Under the pieces are notes generated by a model. It was not told where the DNA came from, did no database searches, and was given only the letters and a program-made list of their open reading frames with translations. Below are positions 1 to 10,125 of a DNA stretch of 64,000 nt, one piece after another. The first letter of the stretch is position 1. Each line of letters starts with the position of its first letter. The DNA is from Candidatus Symbiopectobacterium sp. 'North America' (GTDB lineage Bacteria > Pseudomonadota > Gammaproteobacteria > Enterobacterales > Enterobacteriaceae). The position numbers were made by a program, and so were the translations under genes. The DNA is taken from assembly GCF_015762685.1 (NCBI RefSeq), contig NZ_PEHF01000020.1:62001-126000 (forward strand). The letters are read 5' to 3'.

Positions 1-43
1 TTGAGTGTGTTTCGGCTGGTAAAGACGTTACGTAAGAGATTGT

Positions 44-274
44 ATGGATAAGTCCTGGCTGGATACGGGTGATGCCGATTTAGTGCCTCAGCCGGAGCGT
101 GACTCTTATCAACTAACACTGAAGGAACCCTCGGACAGGCAGCGTAAAGGTAACGATCAGGGGAATCGTGCTCCCAACCGGAGCAAACGTATGAGAGCGA
201 TTGTAGAATCGGCCATCATCGTTCTAAAGGCGTTATTAGCGTTATTAGCGCTGATCCGCATTTTCCTGACATAA
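44..274 (+). CDS. Small hypothetical protein with C-terminal membrane segment
   Basis: A 76-codon ORF that I do not recognise. The first 50 residues are hydrophilic, rich in Arg, Asp, Gln and Asn. The last 25 or so form one hydrophobic segment rich in Ala, Leu and Ile that could anchor the protein in the membrane. The ATG overlaps the stop of another open frame that enters from the window edge (1–51), so it might be the second gene of a pair. A strong hairpin follows directly. No motif gives a function, and it could be a chance ORF. Confidence 0.4.
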   Translation: MDKSWLDTGDADLVPQPERDSYQLTLKEPSDRQRKGNDQGNRAPNRSKRMRAIVESAIIVLKALLALLALIRIFLT

Positions 275-290
275 TGCCGGAGACGTAACT

Positions 291-321
291 AAGGCCACCG
301 GGTTACCGCCCGGTGGCCTTT
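291..321 (+). terminator. Hairpin terminator after the small ORF
   Basis: A 12-bp GC-rich stem (aaggccaccggg paired with cccggtggcctt) with a short loop runs into a T-rich tail. It lies just after the stop of the small ORF, as a rho-independent terminator would. Confidence 0.7.
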
Positions 322-349
322 AATCGTTTATTGAATAACGGATAAAAGC

Positions 350-384
350 AAACAGGGCGACGTCTTTCGACTGTCGCCCTGTTT
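350..384 (-). terminator. Terminator of the tRNA operon
   Basis: A 12-bp stem (aaacagggcgac with gtcgccctgttt) lies 25 bases beyond the last tRNA on the minus strand and ends in a T-rich stretch on that strand. Confidence 0.7.
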
Positions 385-408
385 CTCGCTATGTTACCAG
401 CGTTTTTT

Positions 409-483
409 TGGCTGGGGTACGAGGATTCGAACCTCGGAATGGTGGAATCAGAATCCACTGCCTTACCGCTTGGCGATACCCCA
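409..483 (-). tRNA. tRNA-Gln (CUG)
   Basis: 75 nt including an encoded CCA. The cloverleaf is intact and nearly identical to E. coli glnV/glnX, with anticodon CTG in the expected loop. It is the last gene of a five-tRNA minus-strand operon arranged like the E. coli metT–glnX cluster upstream of asnB. Confidence 0.95.
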
Positions 484-489
484 AAAATG

Positions 490-566
490 TGGTGGCTACG
501 ACGGGAATCGAACCTGTGACCCCAGCATTATTAGTGCTGTGCTCTAACCAGCTGAGCTACGTAGCC
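490..566 (-). tRNA. tRNA-Met-like gene with AAU anticodon (mutated copy)
   Basis: 77 nt with encoded CCA. The sequence matches the elongator tRNA-Met copy at 831–907 over essentially its whole length, but the base at 532 changes the anticodon from CAU to AAU. An AAU anticodon would pair with the isoleucine codon AUU, so this copy cannot read AUG normally. It may be a decaying duplicate, a base-call error, or a tRNA that mis-reads. The intact second copy would preserve Met decoding. Confidence 0.85.
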
Positions 567-621
567 AAATAGTACATCTTGGTTTTTTGCTTTTCAATAA
601 AAACTTTTAACTTCAATTACA

Positions 622-696
622 TGGCTGGGGTACCTGGATTCGAACCAGGGAATGCCGGTATCAAAAACCGGTGCCTTACCGCTTGGCGATACCCCA
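622..696 (-). tRNA. tRNA-Gln (UUG)
   Basis: 75 nt with CCA and an intact cloverleaf resembling E. coli glnU/glnW. The anticodon TTG is in place. Central gene of the tRNA operon. Confidence 0.95.
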
Positions 697-736
697 ATAC
701 CCTAACATGCCTTGTTGCTTAACAACCGTGAAGGAA

Positions 737-821
737 TGGTGCGGGAGGCGAGACTTGAACTCGCACACCTTGCGGCGCCAGAACCTAAATCTGGTGCGTC
801 TACCAATTTCGCCACTCCCGC
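737..821 (-). tRNA. leuW: tRNA-Leu (UAG)
   Basis: 85 nt with the long variable arm typical of leucine tRNAs, anticodon TAG and encoded CCA. It occupies the leuW position of the enterobacterial cluster. Confidence 0.93.
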
Positions 822-830
822 AAGAAAAGA

Positions 831-907
831 TGGTGGCTACGACGGGAATCGAACCTGTGACCCCAGCATTATGAGTGCTGTGCTCTAACCAGCTGAGCTA
901 CGTAGCC
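831..907 (-). tRNA. metT: tRNA-Met (CAU), elongator
   Basis: 77 nt with CCA, anticodon CAT and an intact fold. It is the first gene of the minus-strand tRNA operon and the only copy in the window that can decode AUG. Confidence 0.94.
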
Positions 908-1080
908 ATCTTTTCCGCGTCACCTTCATCGGCGTTGCGGGGCGCATTATGCGTAGTTGGCCGAATTGCGTCAACACATTTTTTCCCTAAAAACGCCTGT
1001 GACGGTTCGTTTGTTTGGGTTGTGAACAGACAGTATGATGAGAAAAGCGACAATAAAACAGGTTTTCCTGCGACAAAAGG

Positions 1081-1111
1081 AAAAAAACGGGCCCATAAAG
1101 GGCCCGTTTTT
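1081..1111 (-). terminator. Terminator of asnB
   Basis: A stem aaaacgggccc / gggcccgtttt with a short loop and T-tracts on both sides, about 45 bases past the asnB stop on the minus strand. It may act in both directions. Confidence 0.75.
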
Positions 1112-1155
1112 ATTCGAGACAATCACCATAAGGCAATGTTCTATAACGGCTACGC

Positions 1156-2817
1156 TCAGTACGCTGATTGGTGAACTCCAACCGCACGACCTGAGGGATC
1201 GCCCATCTTTTTGAAGGACTCGTCCCATTCGATCGCTTTTGCCGAAGAACAGGCAACAGAAGGGCCTCCAGGCACGCATTCTGCGGCGCTTGGTACCGGG
1301 AACAGCTCTTCGAAGATTTCACGGTACAGGTAGCCTTCTTTGGAGGTCGGCGTGTTGTACGGGAAACGGAAGTGGGCGGTTTCCAGTTGCTGGTCAGAAA
1401 CCTGTTTTGCCGCCACCTCTTTCAACGTGTCGATCCAGCTATACCCCACGCCATCAGAGAACTGCTCTTTCTGACGCCAGGCGACGCTGTGTGGCAGGTA
1501 AGATTCAAAACATTCACGCAGAATGTGTTTCTCCATTTTCCCGTTGACGCACATTTTGTCCTGAGGGTTGATGCGCATTGCCACATCCAGGAATTTTTTA
1601 TCCAGGAACGGCACATGCGCTTCCACGCCCCAGGCAGACATGGCCTTGTTGGCACGCGCGCAATCGTATTGGTGCAGCGCGAGCAGTTTACGTACCGTTT
1701 CTTCGTGCAGCTCTTTGGCGTTAGGCGCTTTGTGGAAGTATAGGTAACCACCGAACACTTCATCAGAGCCTTCACCGGACAGCACCATTTTGATGCCCAT
1801 CGCTTTGATTTTACGTGACATCAGATACATCGGGGTAGACGCACGAATGGTGGTTACGTCATAGGTTTCGATGTGATAAATCACATCGCGAATGGCATCC
1901 AGCCCTTCTTGCACGGTGAAATGAATTTCGTGGTGCACGGTGCCCAAATGATCGGCCACTTCTTGCGCGGCCTTCAGATCCGGTGCACCTTCCAGGCCAA
2001 CGGCGAAAGAGTGCAGTTGCGGCCACCAGGCTTCGCTGCGCTCGTCGTCTTCCACACGGCGTGCGGCAAATTTCTTGGTGATCGCGGAAATGACGGAAGA
2101 GTCCAGACCGCCAGAAAGCAGTACGCCGTAAGGCACATCGGACATCAGGTGGCTTTTCACCGATTCTTCCAATGCTTCACGCAGCGCTTCTTTGTCGGTT
2201 ACGTTGTCTTTGACGGCATCGTAGTCGAACCAGTCACGGCGGTAGTATTCGCGAATTTCGCTGTCTTTGCTCCACAGGTAGCTGCCTGCCGGGAATTCCT
2301 TGGTGGTGCGGCATACTGGCACCAGCGCTTTCATTTCCGAGGCAACGTACAGGTTGCCGTGTTCGTCGTAACCCATATACAGCGGGATAATGCCCAAATG
2401 GTCACGACCAATCAGGTAAGCGTCTTTTTCACTGTCATACAGGGCAAAAGCGAACATGCCGCGCAGGTCATCTAAGAATTCCGGCCCTTTTTCCTGGTAC
2501 AGTGCCAGAATGACTTCGCAGTCAGAACCGGTCTGGAAGGCATAACGGTCGCCGTACTGCTGGCGTAATGCTTGATGGTTATAGATTTCACCGTTGACAG
2601 CCAGAATATGGGTGTGTGCCTGGTTGTAGAGCGGTTGTGCGCCTGTGTTGACGTCAACGATGGAGAGACGTTCGTGGGCCAAAATCGCTTTTTCATTGGC
2701 ATAAATACCAGACCAGTCCGGGCCGCGGTGGCGCATCAGTCGAGACAACTCCAGCGCTTTTTTACGCAATTCAACCGGATCGGTTTTGATATCCAACACA
2801 CCAAAAATAGAACACAT
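1156..2817 (-). CDS. asnB: Asparagine synthetase B (glutamine-hydrolysing)
   Basis: 553 residues, close to the usual 554. It makes asparagine from aspartate, ATP and glutamine in the cytoplasm. I chose the internal ATG at 2817 because it places the catalytic Cys directly after the initiator Met, as the N-terminal glutaminase domain requires. The C-terminal synthetase domain has the ATP-pyrophosphatase loop SGGLDSS near residue 233. The sequence runs to a normal C-terminus without lesions. In E. coli nagD lies between asnB and nagC; here it is missing. Confidence 0.97.
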   Translation of the reverse strand: MCSIFGVLDIKTDPVELRKKALELSRLMRHRGPDWSGIYANEKAILAHERLSIVDVNTGAQPLYNQAHTHILAVNGEIYNHQALRQQYGDRYAFQTGSDCEVILALYQEKGPEFLDDLRGMFAFALYDSEKDAYLIGRDHLGIIPLYMGYDEHGNLYVASEMKALVPVCRTTKEFPAGSYLWSKDSEIREYYRRDWFDYDAVKDNVTDKEALREALEESVKSHLMSDVPYGVLLSGGLDSSVISAITKKFAARRVEDDERSEAWWPQLHSFAVGLEGAPDLKAAQEVADHLGTVHHEIHFTVQEGLDAIRDVIYHIETYDVTTIRASTPMYLMSRKIKAMGIKMVLSGEGSDEVFGGYLYFHKAPNAKELHEETVRKLLALHQYDCARANKAMSAWGVEAHVPFLDKKFLDVAMRINPQDKMCVNGKMEKHILRECFESYLPHSVAWRQKEQFSDGVGYSWIDTLKEVAAKQVSDQQLETAHFRFPYNTPTSKEGYLYREIFEELFPVPSAAECVPGGPSVACSSAKAIEWDESFKKMGDPSGRAVGVHQSAY

Positions 2818-3097
2818 AAAGAACTCCCTCTTGCTCACCTGTCTGAAGTGAAATAACACGGTTAGGGCGTCAGCAACCTTGAGTGGGACAATGCCACAAC
2901 GGTTCGCGTTGCCTTCTGCTGTACCAATGATAATGATTTAGCATCAAAATGCCACTTGAATTCAATATCATTTAATGAAAAAAGCCTTTGGCATGTATTT
3001 TATTCAATGTGAAAGGCTTGTTTATGAAAAAATGATAATCAGTGTCGCTATTGAGGGCGAATTTTTGCAGATTTCATAATCCCGCAAACGTCCACCA

Positions 3098-4321
3098 TCA
3101 AGAGGGCTCCAGTAAATGCTGCAACAGCACACCGTTAAGCATGGCGCGCTTTACCAGCGCGAAAGCCCCAATGGGGGAGAGGTGGTTCAATGTGGAGACT
3201 TCAATCGGCAGGTGCTGACGAAATTCTTTCAGCACCTGGGTGTTGACGCAGCGTTGAATAGCAGGCAGCAGAATTTTCTCGGCATCGGTGATCTCGCCCG
3301 CAATCACGACCTTTTGCGGGTTGAACAGGTTGATGGCGATGGCAAGCGCTTTGCCTAAATATTTACCTGCATGCTCGAGCACATCTTGCGCCAGCATATC
3401 ACCCCGGTTAGCGGCTTTGCAGATGGCGGTGATGGTGCACTCTTCGCGTGTCAGTTTGCTGCTGAACCCTTGCGACAGAAGGTGAGCGACACGTTGCTCT
3501 ATCGCACCGTTGGATACCACCGTTTCCAGACAGCCAAAGTTGCCGCAGTGGCAGCGTTCGCCAAGGGGGTCGATTTGAATATGCCCGATTTCGCCCACGT
3601 TGCCGTTGCTACCGAGGAATATTTGCCCGTTGACCAAAATGCCCGCACCGGTGCCACGGTGAACGCGGACCAGGATTGAGTCTGGGTAGTCGTGAGTTGC
3701 ACCAAAATAGTGTTCAGCCAGCGCCAGGCTGCGAATATCATGGCCGACAAAGCACGTGACCTTGAAGCGCTGTTGTAGCAACTGTACCAGCGGCCAGTTA
3801 TCGACGCTGATATGCGACATGTAATGCACAATTCCCGCCGAGGGATCGACCAAGCCGGGGAGCACGACCGAGATAGCGATCAGTTCCCGAATACGGAGTT
3901 GATTGATGGCGATAAAGTCGCTGATCGCGTCAAACAGCGAGGCTTCCAGTGTATCCTGTGTACTTTCTGTCAACGGGTAGTGGGCATCGCTGAGCGATTT
4001 ACCCTGAAGATCGTAGAGTGCAATCGTGGCACCATGGCGGCCCAGACGCACGGCGATCGCGTGAAAAGGCCGCGTTTCACAAATGATGGAAATGGCACGT
4101 CGTCCGCCGGTAGAGGCCTGTTGGTCAACTTCTTTTATCAACCCGCGTTCCAACAACTGACGCGTGATTTTCGTGACGCTGGCAGGGGCCAACTGACTGA
4201 ATTCGGCTATCTGAATGCGGGAAATGGGGCCCTGTTGATCAATCAGACGATAGACAACGGCACTATTTAACTGCTTGACCAGATCAACATTCCCTATTTG
4301 TGCTTGTCCGCCTGTCGTCAT
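3098..4321 (-). CDS. nagC: N-acetylglucosamine repressor NagC
   Basis: 407 residues, as in E. coli (406). A ROK-family regulator that represses nag genes and is released by GlcNAc-6-phosphate. The N-terminal winged helix (roughly residues 20–80) precedes a sugar-kinase-like domain with the zinc motif CHCGNFGC around residue 260. It is third in the nagBAC order on the minus strand, 78 bases after nagA. No lesion is visible. Confidence 0.96.
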   Translation of the reverse strand: MTTGGQAQIGNVDLVKQLNSAVVYRLIDQQGPISRIQIAEFSQLAPASVTKITRQLLERGLIKEVDQQASTGGRRAISIICETRPFHAIAVRLGRHGATIALYDLQGKSLSDAHYPLTESTQDTLEASLFDAISDFIAINQLRIRELIAISVVLPGLVDPSAGIVHYMSHISVDNWPLVQLLQQRFKVTCFVGHDIRSLALAEHYFGATHDYPDSILVRVHRGTGAGILVNGQIFLGSNGNVGEIGHIQIDPLGERCHCGNFGCLETVVSNGAIEQRVAHLLSQGFSSKLTREECTITAICKAANRGDMLAQDVLEHAGKYLGKALAIAINLFNPQKVVIAGEITDAEKILLPAIQRCVNTQVLKEFRQHLPIEVSTLNHLSPIGAFALVKRAMLNGVLLQHLLEPS

Positions 4322-4399
4322 TCTTGAACGCTCGCTTATCTTTTCGGCCTCGTTTTATATCCCCCCTACCTTAGATAGCCTAAGCGTTTGCTACACGTG

Positions 4400-5548
4400 T
4401 TATCGCGTATAGACGCTATTGCCATTCACGAAGGTATGAAGGACGTGGTACCCATCATCAAATACTGTCAGGTTGGCGATTTTTCCACTTTCGATACTGC
4501 CTAACCGATCGTCCAGATGCATGGCGCGCGCTGGGTAAAGGGTTGCCATGCGCAGCGCTTCATCTAGCGCAATACCGACATGTTTCACGCTGTTCTTGAC
4601 GGCATCGATCATGGTCAGTGCTGAACCGCTCAGCGTGCCGTTATCATCCACGCACAACCCATCACGGTAGTATATGGTTTTACCGGCAAAAGTGAACCTA
4701 TCGATATCAGCACCTGCCGGGGCCGTGGCATCGGTGACCAGCACGAGTTTCTCGCCTTTGATCCGTTTGCTGTTGCGGATATTGGCCCAATCAACGTGCA
4801 TGCCGTCGGCAATGATGCCGCAGTAGATCTCTGGGGCGTCATAAATAGCGCCCACCAAGCCCGGTTCGCGTCCTCTAATATACGGCATGGCATTAAACAG
4901 GTGTGCGGCAAAGCGAATACCGGCAGCAAATCCGCGCTTCGCTTCCTGCCAGGTGGCATTGGAATGCCCGGCCGAAACCACGATCCCCGCCTGGCTAAGC
5001 TGTCGAATCATAGCGGGTGGCACCTTTTCCGGTGCCAGCGTGATTTGACCAATCACATCCGCATTGGCACAAAGATAGTCAATCAGTTGTTGCTCTGGCG
5101 CACGGATTAGGCAGGCATCGTGCGTCCCTTTTTTTATTACATTCAGCCACGGTCCTTCAATGTGCAGGCCGAGTGCCTGATTGGCGTGTAACGCGAGATA
5201 AGCGCGCAGGGTTTCAACCGCGTGCTTGATGAAGGCGTCACTGGAGGTGATAAGCGTAGGGAGAAAGCTGGTGCAGCCAGAGAGTTGGTTGGCCTGCTGC
5301 ATGGTTTCCAGCGTGGCAATGGAAATGGCATCAAGGCTGTCATTAAACTGGACGCCACCGCAGCCGTTAAGCTGTAAATCGATAAAGCCGGGGGCCACCG
5401 AAGCACCATTCAAATCGTGGCGCGGCAGGGTGTCGGGAAGATCGGATTCGGGACACACGCTTTCGATCGTGTCATCGTTAATAATGATAGCATGGTCATC
5501 CAGTATTTGGTGCCCGGTATAGATACGACAATTGGTTAACGCATACAT
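4400..5548 (-). CDS. nagA: N-acetylglucosamine-6-phosphate deacetylase
   Basis: 382 residues, the family's normal length. It removes acetate from GlcNAc-6-phosphate to give glucosamine-6-phosphate for NagB. Metal and active-site motifs are present in order: QLNGCGG near residue 59, HIEGPW near 130, AGHSN near 195, AHLFNAM near 215, and the catalytic Asp in LVTDA near 273. It follows nagB by 21 bases and looks intact. Confidence 0.97.
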   Translation of the reverse strand: MYALTNCRIYTGHQILDDHAIIINDDTIESVCPESDLPDTLPRHDLNGASVAPGFIDLQLNGCGGVQFNDSLDAISIATLETMQQANQLSGCTSFLPTLITSSDAFIKHAVETLRAYLALHANQALGLHIEGPWLNVIKKGTHDACLIRAPEQQLIDYLCANADVIGQITLAPEKVPPAMIRQLSQAGIVVSAGHSNATWQEAKRGFAAGIRFAAHLFNAMPYIRGREPGLVGAIYDAPEIYCGIIADGMHVDWANIRNSKRIKGEKLVLVTDATAPAGADIDRFTFAGKTIYYRDGLCVDDNGTLSGSALTMIDAVKNSVKHVGIALDEALRMATLYPARAMHLDDRLGSIESGKIANLTVFDDGYHVLHTFVNGNSVYTR

Positions 5549-5569
5549 CTTGAACTCCCAGCTTACAGA

Positions 5570-6370
5570 TTAAAGACCGATAATGCTTTCAGCTTCCAAC
5601 TCGTGGAAGTATTTCACGGTTTTTACTTTCAACTCCATGGTAGAGGGCTCATCGCAAACAATGATTGCCTTGGCATGCAGTTGCAGACAACTTATGGTCC
5701 ACATGTGATTTACATTGCCCTCTACGGCTGTCTGTAACGCTTGTGCCTTGTTACGGCCAGACACCAAAATCATTACTTCCTCAGCATCTAACAGGGTGCC
5801 GACTCCGACGGTAAGCGCATATTTGGGAACCTGAGACACATCACCCTCGAAGAAACGGGAATTAGCGGTGCGGGTCTCTTCGGTCAACGTCTTGATCCGC
5901 GTTCGGGAGGCTAAGGATGAGGCTGGTTCATTAAACGCAATATGCCCGTCATTACCTACCCCCCCCATAAACAGGTGAATCTTGCCATAGGAGGCCATTT
6001 TATCTTCATAGCGTTGGCATTCGGCCACCACATCTGGAGCGTTACCGTTCAACAGGTTAATATTTTCCTGCGGAATATCAACGTGATTGAAGAAATTCTC
6101 ATACATGAACGTGTGATAACCTTGCGGATGTGCGGCCGGCAGACCGACATATTCATCCATATTAAATGTCACCACGTGCTTAAAACTGGCCAGCCCCGCG
6201 TTGTGCATCACGATAAGCGCTTTATAGGCTTCTAGCGGTGAGCTGCCTGTTGGCAGGCCTAACACAAATGGGTGCTCAGCGCTGGGATTAAACGCATTGA
6301 TGCGCTGCACAATGTGTCGCGCCGCCCATTTGCCTACCTGCTCTGATGTGGTTACGGGAATAAGTCTCAT
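5570..6370 (-). CDS. nagB: Glucosamine-6-phosphate deaminase
   Basis: 266 residues from the ATG at 6370, exactly the E. coli length; longer upstream starts would add a tail absent from the family. It converts glucosamine-6-phosphate to fructose-6-phosphate plus ammonia. NMDEYVGL (Asp72) and the [13 protein letters not shown] block (Asp141, His143, Glu148) are intact. First gene of nagBAC, divergent from nagE. Confidence 0.97.
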   Translation of the reverse strand: MRLIPVTTSEQVGKWAARHIVQRINAFNPSAEHPFVLGLPTGSSPLEAYKALIVMHNAGLASFKHVVTFNMDEYVGLPAAHPQGYHTFMYENFFNHVDIPQENINLLNGNAPDVVAECQRYEDKMASYGKIHLFMGGVGNDGHIAFNEPASSLASRTRIKTLTEETRTANSRFFEGDVSQVPKYALTVGVGTLLDAEEVMILVSGRNKAQALQTAVEGNVNHMWTISCLQLHAKAIIVCDEPSTMELKVKTVKYFHELEAESIIGL

Positions 6371-6671
6371 ACATAAATCTCCGGATAAGCGTTCCAAAAC
6401 CAGTGAACCGATTTGCTACTGTCTGGATGATAAAGATAGGTTATTAGTTAGTCTAGTCTGTTTTTTTATCTTGAAATAAGATCGGGCGATCGATAGGTAT
6501 AATGATTTAATATGCGGGTGTTTTGCGCGTTATTTCACAAAATGTTAGGGTTTAATTTGCGTGGCGAATTATTTTTTTACACCTCAAGCACAAGCCGCCT
6601 GGTATGGGATGGCTGCTGTGAATGAGTTTAACGGGCAGTTTGGTATCCTCTGGCGGAAGAGAGAGGATAAT
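6371..6671. promoter_or_regulatory. nagB–nagE divergent control region with possible NagC sites
   Basis: A 301-bp AT-rich gap between divergent nagB and nagE. Segments around 6464–6482 (ttttatcttgaaataag) and 6529–6550 (gttatttcacaaaatgtta) have the AT-rich GAAATAA/TTATTTC half-sites typical of NagC operators. The paired layout resembles the E. coli nagE–nagB repression loop. The sites were judged by eye only. Confidence 0.4.
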
Positions 6672-8160
6672 GTGAGTGTTCTTAGCTATTTGCAAAGGGT
6701 AGGCCGAGCGCTGATGGTGCCAGTGGCGACGTTGCCAGCCGCAACGATTCTCATGGGGATAGGGTACTGGATCGATCCCAATGGTTGGGGGAGTGAGAGT
6801 GCGCTGGCAGCGTTGCTGATCAAATCCGGTGCCGCAATCATTGAAAACATGGGCGTGCTGTTTGCGGTAGGCATCGCTTATGGTATGTCCAAGGATAAAG
6901 ATGGGGCGGCAGTGTTAACCGGGTTCGTCGGTTTTCTGGTGCTGACCACGTTGTGTTCTCCCGCAGCGGTTTCGATGATCCAGCATATCCCGCTGGCGGA
7001 AGTGCCTGCGGCATTCAGCAAAATCCAAAACCAGTTTATTGGTATTCTGGTCGGTATTATTTCAGCTGAACTCTACAACCGTTACAGCCATGTCAAATTG
7101 CCCGAAGCATTCTCGTTTTTTAGCGGGCGTCGGCTGGTAGCGATCTTGACCTCGTTTTTGATGATCGTTGTTGCCTTTATTTTTATGTATGTATGGCCAG
7201 TGATTTTTAGTGCATTGGTCACGCTGGGCGAGCATATCCAGCAGTTGGGTTCGGTGGGCGTGTACGCGTTCTTCAACCGCCTGCTTATTCCTGTTGGGTT
7301 GCACCACGCGTTGAACTCGGTATTTTGGTTTGATGTAGCGGGTATTAACGATATCCAAACTTCCTCGGCGGGCAGCAGTCCATTGATGCGGGTAAAGCGG
7401 TTGTTGGTATCACGGGGCGCTATCAGGCGGGTTCTTCCCCATCATGATGTTTGGTTTACCCGGTGCGGCATTAGCGATTTATCACTGCTCGCTTCCGGAA
7501 AACAAAAGCAAAGTGGCTGGGATTATGATGGCCGCCGCGTTTGCCGCTTTCTTTACCGGGATCACCGAGCCGCTTGAGTTTTCGTTTATGTTCGTAGCGC
7601 CCGTGCTGTATGTGTTGTATGCCGTGTTGACCGGGATCTCGGTGTTTATTGCCGCAAGTATGCATTGGATTGCGGGCTTCGGTTTTAGCGCTGGGTTGGT
7701 CGATATGGCGCTCTCCTCGCGTAACTCGTTGGCAACCCAGTGGTATATGCTGATTCCGCAATGGCTGGTGTTCTTTGTTATTTACTATGCGACGTTCCGT
7801 TTTACCATCAAACGTTTCAACTTGCTGACGCCGGGGTGCGAACAGTCGGTTGACGGCAGCGAGGCGGATGGTTTTACGTTAAATCAAAGCGTTGTCGAAA
7901 AGAAGGTGAATGATACGACGTCTCTGGCTCAGGGATATTTGGTGGCGCTGGGCGGTAAAGCCAATCTGGTCGGGATCGATGCGTGTATCACACGTCTGCG
8001 GCTGAATGTGGTGGATTCTGCGCAAGTGGATGAGGCTCTGGCAAAACGCTTGGGAGCGGCGGGGGTTATCCGTTTGAATAAACAGAATGTACAAATTGTC
8101 GTGGGGACGCAGGCAGAAGCGATCGCTTCTGCCTTAAAGCAAATCCAAAACGAGCAGTAA
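6672..8160 (+). pseudogene. nagE: PTS N-acetylglucosamine transporter EIICB, frameshifted
   Basis: Starts at the GTG at 6672 (MSVLSYLQRVGRALMVP), typical of GlcNAc/glucose-type EIIC. The membrane IIC domain is followed by a IIB domain with the phosphorylated Cys in DACITRLRL. Two one-base losses break the frame: near 7355 (cc where ccc restores GINDIPNFLGG) and near 7432 (tt where ttt restores AGFFPIMMFGLPGA). The gene ends after IIB with no IIA domain, unlike the 648-residue E. coli NagE, so it would need a separate IIA such as Crr. Both indels sit in short homopolymers, so read error is possible. Confidence 0.85.
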
Positions 8161-8186
8161 TCACTGTATTGTTAGTGTTAAATGGT

Positions 8187-8220
8187 GCGGCGTGGGGAAT
8201 TCCTCACGCCGTATTTTTTT
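8187..8220 (+). terminator. Terminator after nagE
   Basis: An imperfect stem (cggcgtggggaattcctcacgccg) followed by a run of seven T, about 25 bases past the nagE stop. Confidence 0.75.
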
Positions 8221-8389
8221 CGCCGTTGGTACTAAAGGACGCCTACTTTCGGTTACCTCATGCGTAATCGTCAGCAGTTTTTCTTCTTTCTGTGTATTTC
8301 ATAAGATTTAGTGCAAGTAACAGTTGTGTCCTGCCGTAGCTTGTTGTATCATTGCAGGTTATGTGTCGTTTTGCATCGAGGAATCAAGC

Positions 8390-10048
8390 ATGAGTGAGGC
8401 AGAAGTCCGCCCAACCAATTTTATCCGCCAGATCATTGATGAAGATCTGGCGTCTGGAAAACACAGCCTGGTACAAACCCGTTTTCCGCCGGAACCCAAT
8501 GGTTACTTGCATATCGGTCATGCCAAGTCCATTTGCCTCAATTTCGGGGTGGCGAAAGATTACAACGGTCAGTGTAATCTGCGTTTTGATGATACCGACC
8601 CGGTGAAAGAGGATATCGAGTACGTCGAGTCCATCAAGCAGGATGTGCAATGGTTGGGGTTCTCCTGGAGCGGAGAGATTCGCTATTCTTCTGATTATTT
8701 TGACCAGTTGCATCTGTATGCGGTCGAACTGATCGGCAAAGGGCTTGCCTATGTGGATGAACTCTCTCCCGAGCAGATCCGCGAATACCGTGGCACGCTG
8801 ACTTCCCCCGGTAAAAACAGTCCTTACCGCGATCGCAGCGTTCAGGAAAACCTGAACCTGTTTGAAAAAATGCGTAATGGTGGATTTGCTGAGAGTACTG
8901 CGTGTCTGCGCGCCAAGATAGACATGGCATCACTGTTCATAGTGATGCGCGATCCAGTGCTGTACCGTATTAAATTCGCCGAACATCACCAGACCGGGAA
9001 AAAGTGGTGCATCTATCCTATGTACGATTTCACGCATTGTATTTCCGATGCGTTGGAAGGGATTACGCACTCACTGTGTACGCTGGAGTTTCAGGATAAC
9101 CGTCGCCTGTACGATTGGGTGTTGGACAACATCACCATTCTTTGCCATCCGCGCCAGTATGAATTCTCACGCTTGAACCTGGAATATGCGGTGATGTCCA
9201 AACGCAAACTGAATCAGTTGGTGACGGAGAAAGTGGTTGAAGGGTGGGACGATCCCCGGATGCCAACCATCTCCGGCCTGCGTCGCCGTGGCTACACTGC
9301 CGCTTCCGTGCGCGAATTTTGTCGTCGTATCGGTGTGACCAAACAGGACAATAATGTCGAAATGGCGGCGTTGGAATCCTGTATTCGTGACGATCTTAAT
9401 GAGCATGCGCCGCGCGCCATGGCAGTGTTGGATCCGGTAAAAGTGATTATCGAGAATCTGCCAGAAGGCCACGAAGAGTGGGTTTCCATGCCGAATCATC
9501 CGAATAACCCGGAAATGGGGACGCGGCAGGTGCCATTCAGCCGCGAGATTTATATCGATCGTGCCGATTTCCGTGAAGAAGCTAACAAACAGTACAAGCG
9601 TCTGGTGCTGGGTAAAGAAGTGCGCTTGCGCAATGCGTATGTCATCAAGGCGGAACGCGTTGAGAAAGATGAGCAGGGCGTTATCACCGCAGTGTATTGC
9701 ACCTATGATGCTGAAACCTTGAGTAAAGATCCGGCTGACGGGCGTAAAGTAAAGGGTGTTATCCATTGGGTCTCTGCCGCACATGCGCTGCCGGCTGAAT
9801 TCCGCCTTTACGATCGCCTGTTCAGCGTGCCAAACCTAGGTGCTGCGGATGACTTCCTTGCAACGATTAACCCCGATTCGCTAAAAGTGGTTCAGGGCTT
9901 TGTTGAACCGAGTTTGGTAAAGGCTGAAGTGGAAAAAGCCTATCAGTTTGAACGCGAAGGGTACTTTTGTGCCGATCGCCGTTATTCAAGCGAAACATAT
10001 CTGGTGTTTAATCGTACGGTAGGTCTGCGTGATACGTGGGTTGGTTAA
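8390..10048 (+). CDS. glnS: Glutaminyl-tRNA synthetase
   Basis: 552 residues from the ATG at 8390 ([20 protein letters not shown]), matching the E. coli N-terminus; earlier starts only add an unrelated tail. It charges tRNA-Gln in the cytoplasm. The class I signatures HIGH ([12 protein letters not shown], near residue 40) and the KMSKS variant VMSKRK near 268 are present. The C-terminal anticodon-binding barrels are complete, ending GLRDTW. It serves the two tRNA-Gln genes at the start of the window. Confidence 0.98.
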   Translation: MSEAEVRPTNFIRQIIDEDLASGKHSLVQTRFPPEPNGYLHIGHAKSICLNFGVAKDYNGQCNLRFDDTDPVKEDIEYVESIKQDVQWLGFSWSGEIRYSSDYFDQLHLYAVELIGKGLAYVDELSPEQIREYRGTLTSPGKNSPYRDRSVQENLNLFEKMRNGGFAESTACLRAKIDMASLFIVMRDPVLYRIKFAEHHQTGKKWCIYPMYDFTHCISDALEGITHSLCTLEFQDNRRLYDWVLDNITILCHPRQYEFSRLNLEYAVMSKRKLNQLVTEKVVEGWDDPRMPTISGLRRRGYTAASVREFCRRIGVTKQDNNVEMAALESCIRDDLNEHAPRAMAVLDPVKVIIENLPEGHEEWVSMPNHPNNPEMGTRQVPFSREIYIDRADFREEANKQYKRLVLGKEVRLRNAYVIKAERVEKDEQGVITAVYCTYDAETLSKDPADGRKVKGVIHWVSAAHALPAEFRLYDRLFSVPNLGAADDFLATINPDSLKVVQGFVEPSLVKAEVEKAYQFEREGYFCADRRYSSETYLVFNRTVGLRDTWVG

Positions 10049-10060
10049 AACGGGTGTTTG

Positions 10061-10110
10061 ATTGATACCATAAAAAAACCGCCTGCGGGCGGTTTTTTTA
10101 TGGTATCAAT
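10061..10110. terminator. Bidirectional terminator between glnS and fur
   Basis: A near-perfect 50-base palindrome: arms of about 23 bp with a GC core ccgcc/ggcgg, flanked by A7 and T7 tracts, so each strand sees a stem followed by U-residues. It lies between the convergent glnS and fur stops and would stop transcription from both sides. Confidence 0.9.
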
Positions 10111-10125
10111 CAAAAAAAGCCTGGC

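Noticed and set aside
1..51. 3' end of an upstream gene entering the window (frame 1, stop at 49–51)
   Set aside because: Only 16 codons are visible and they match nothing I know, so I could not support a CDS call.
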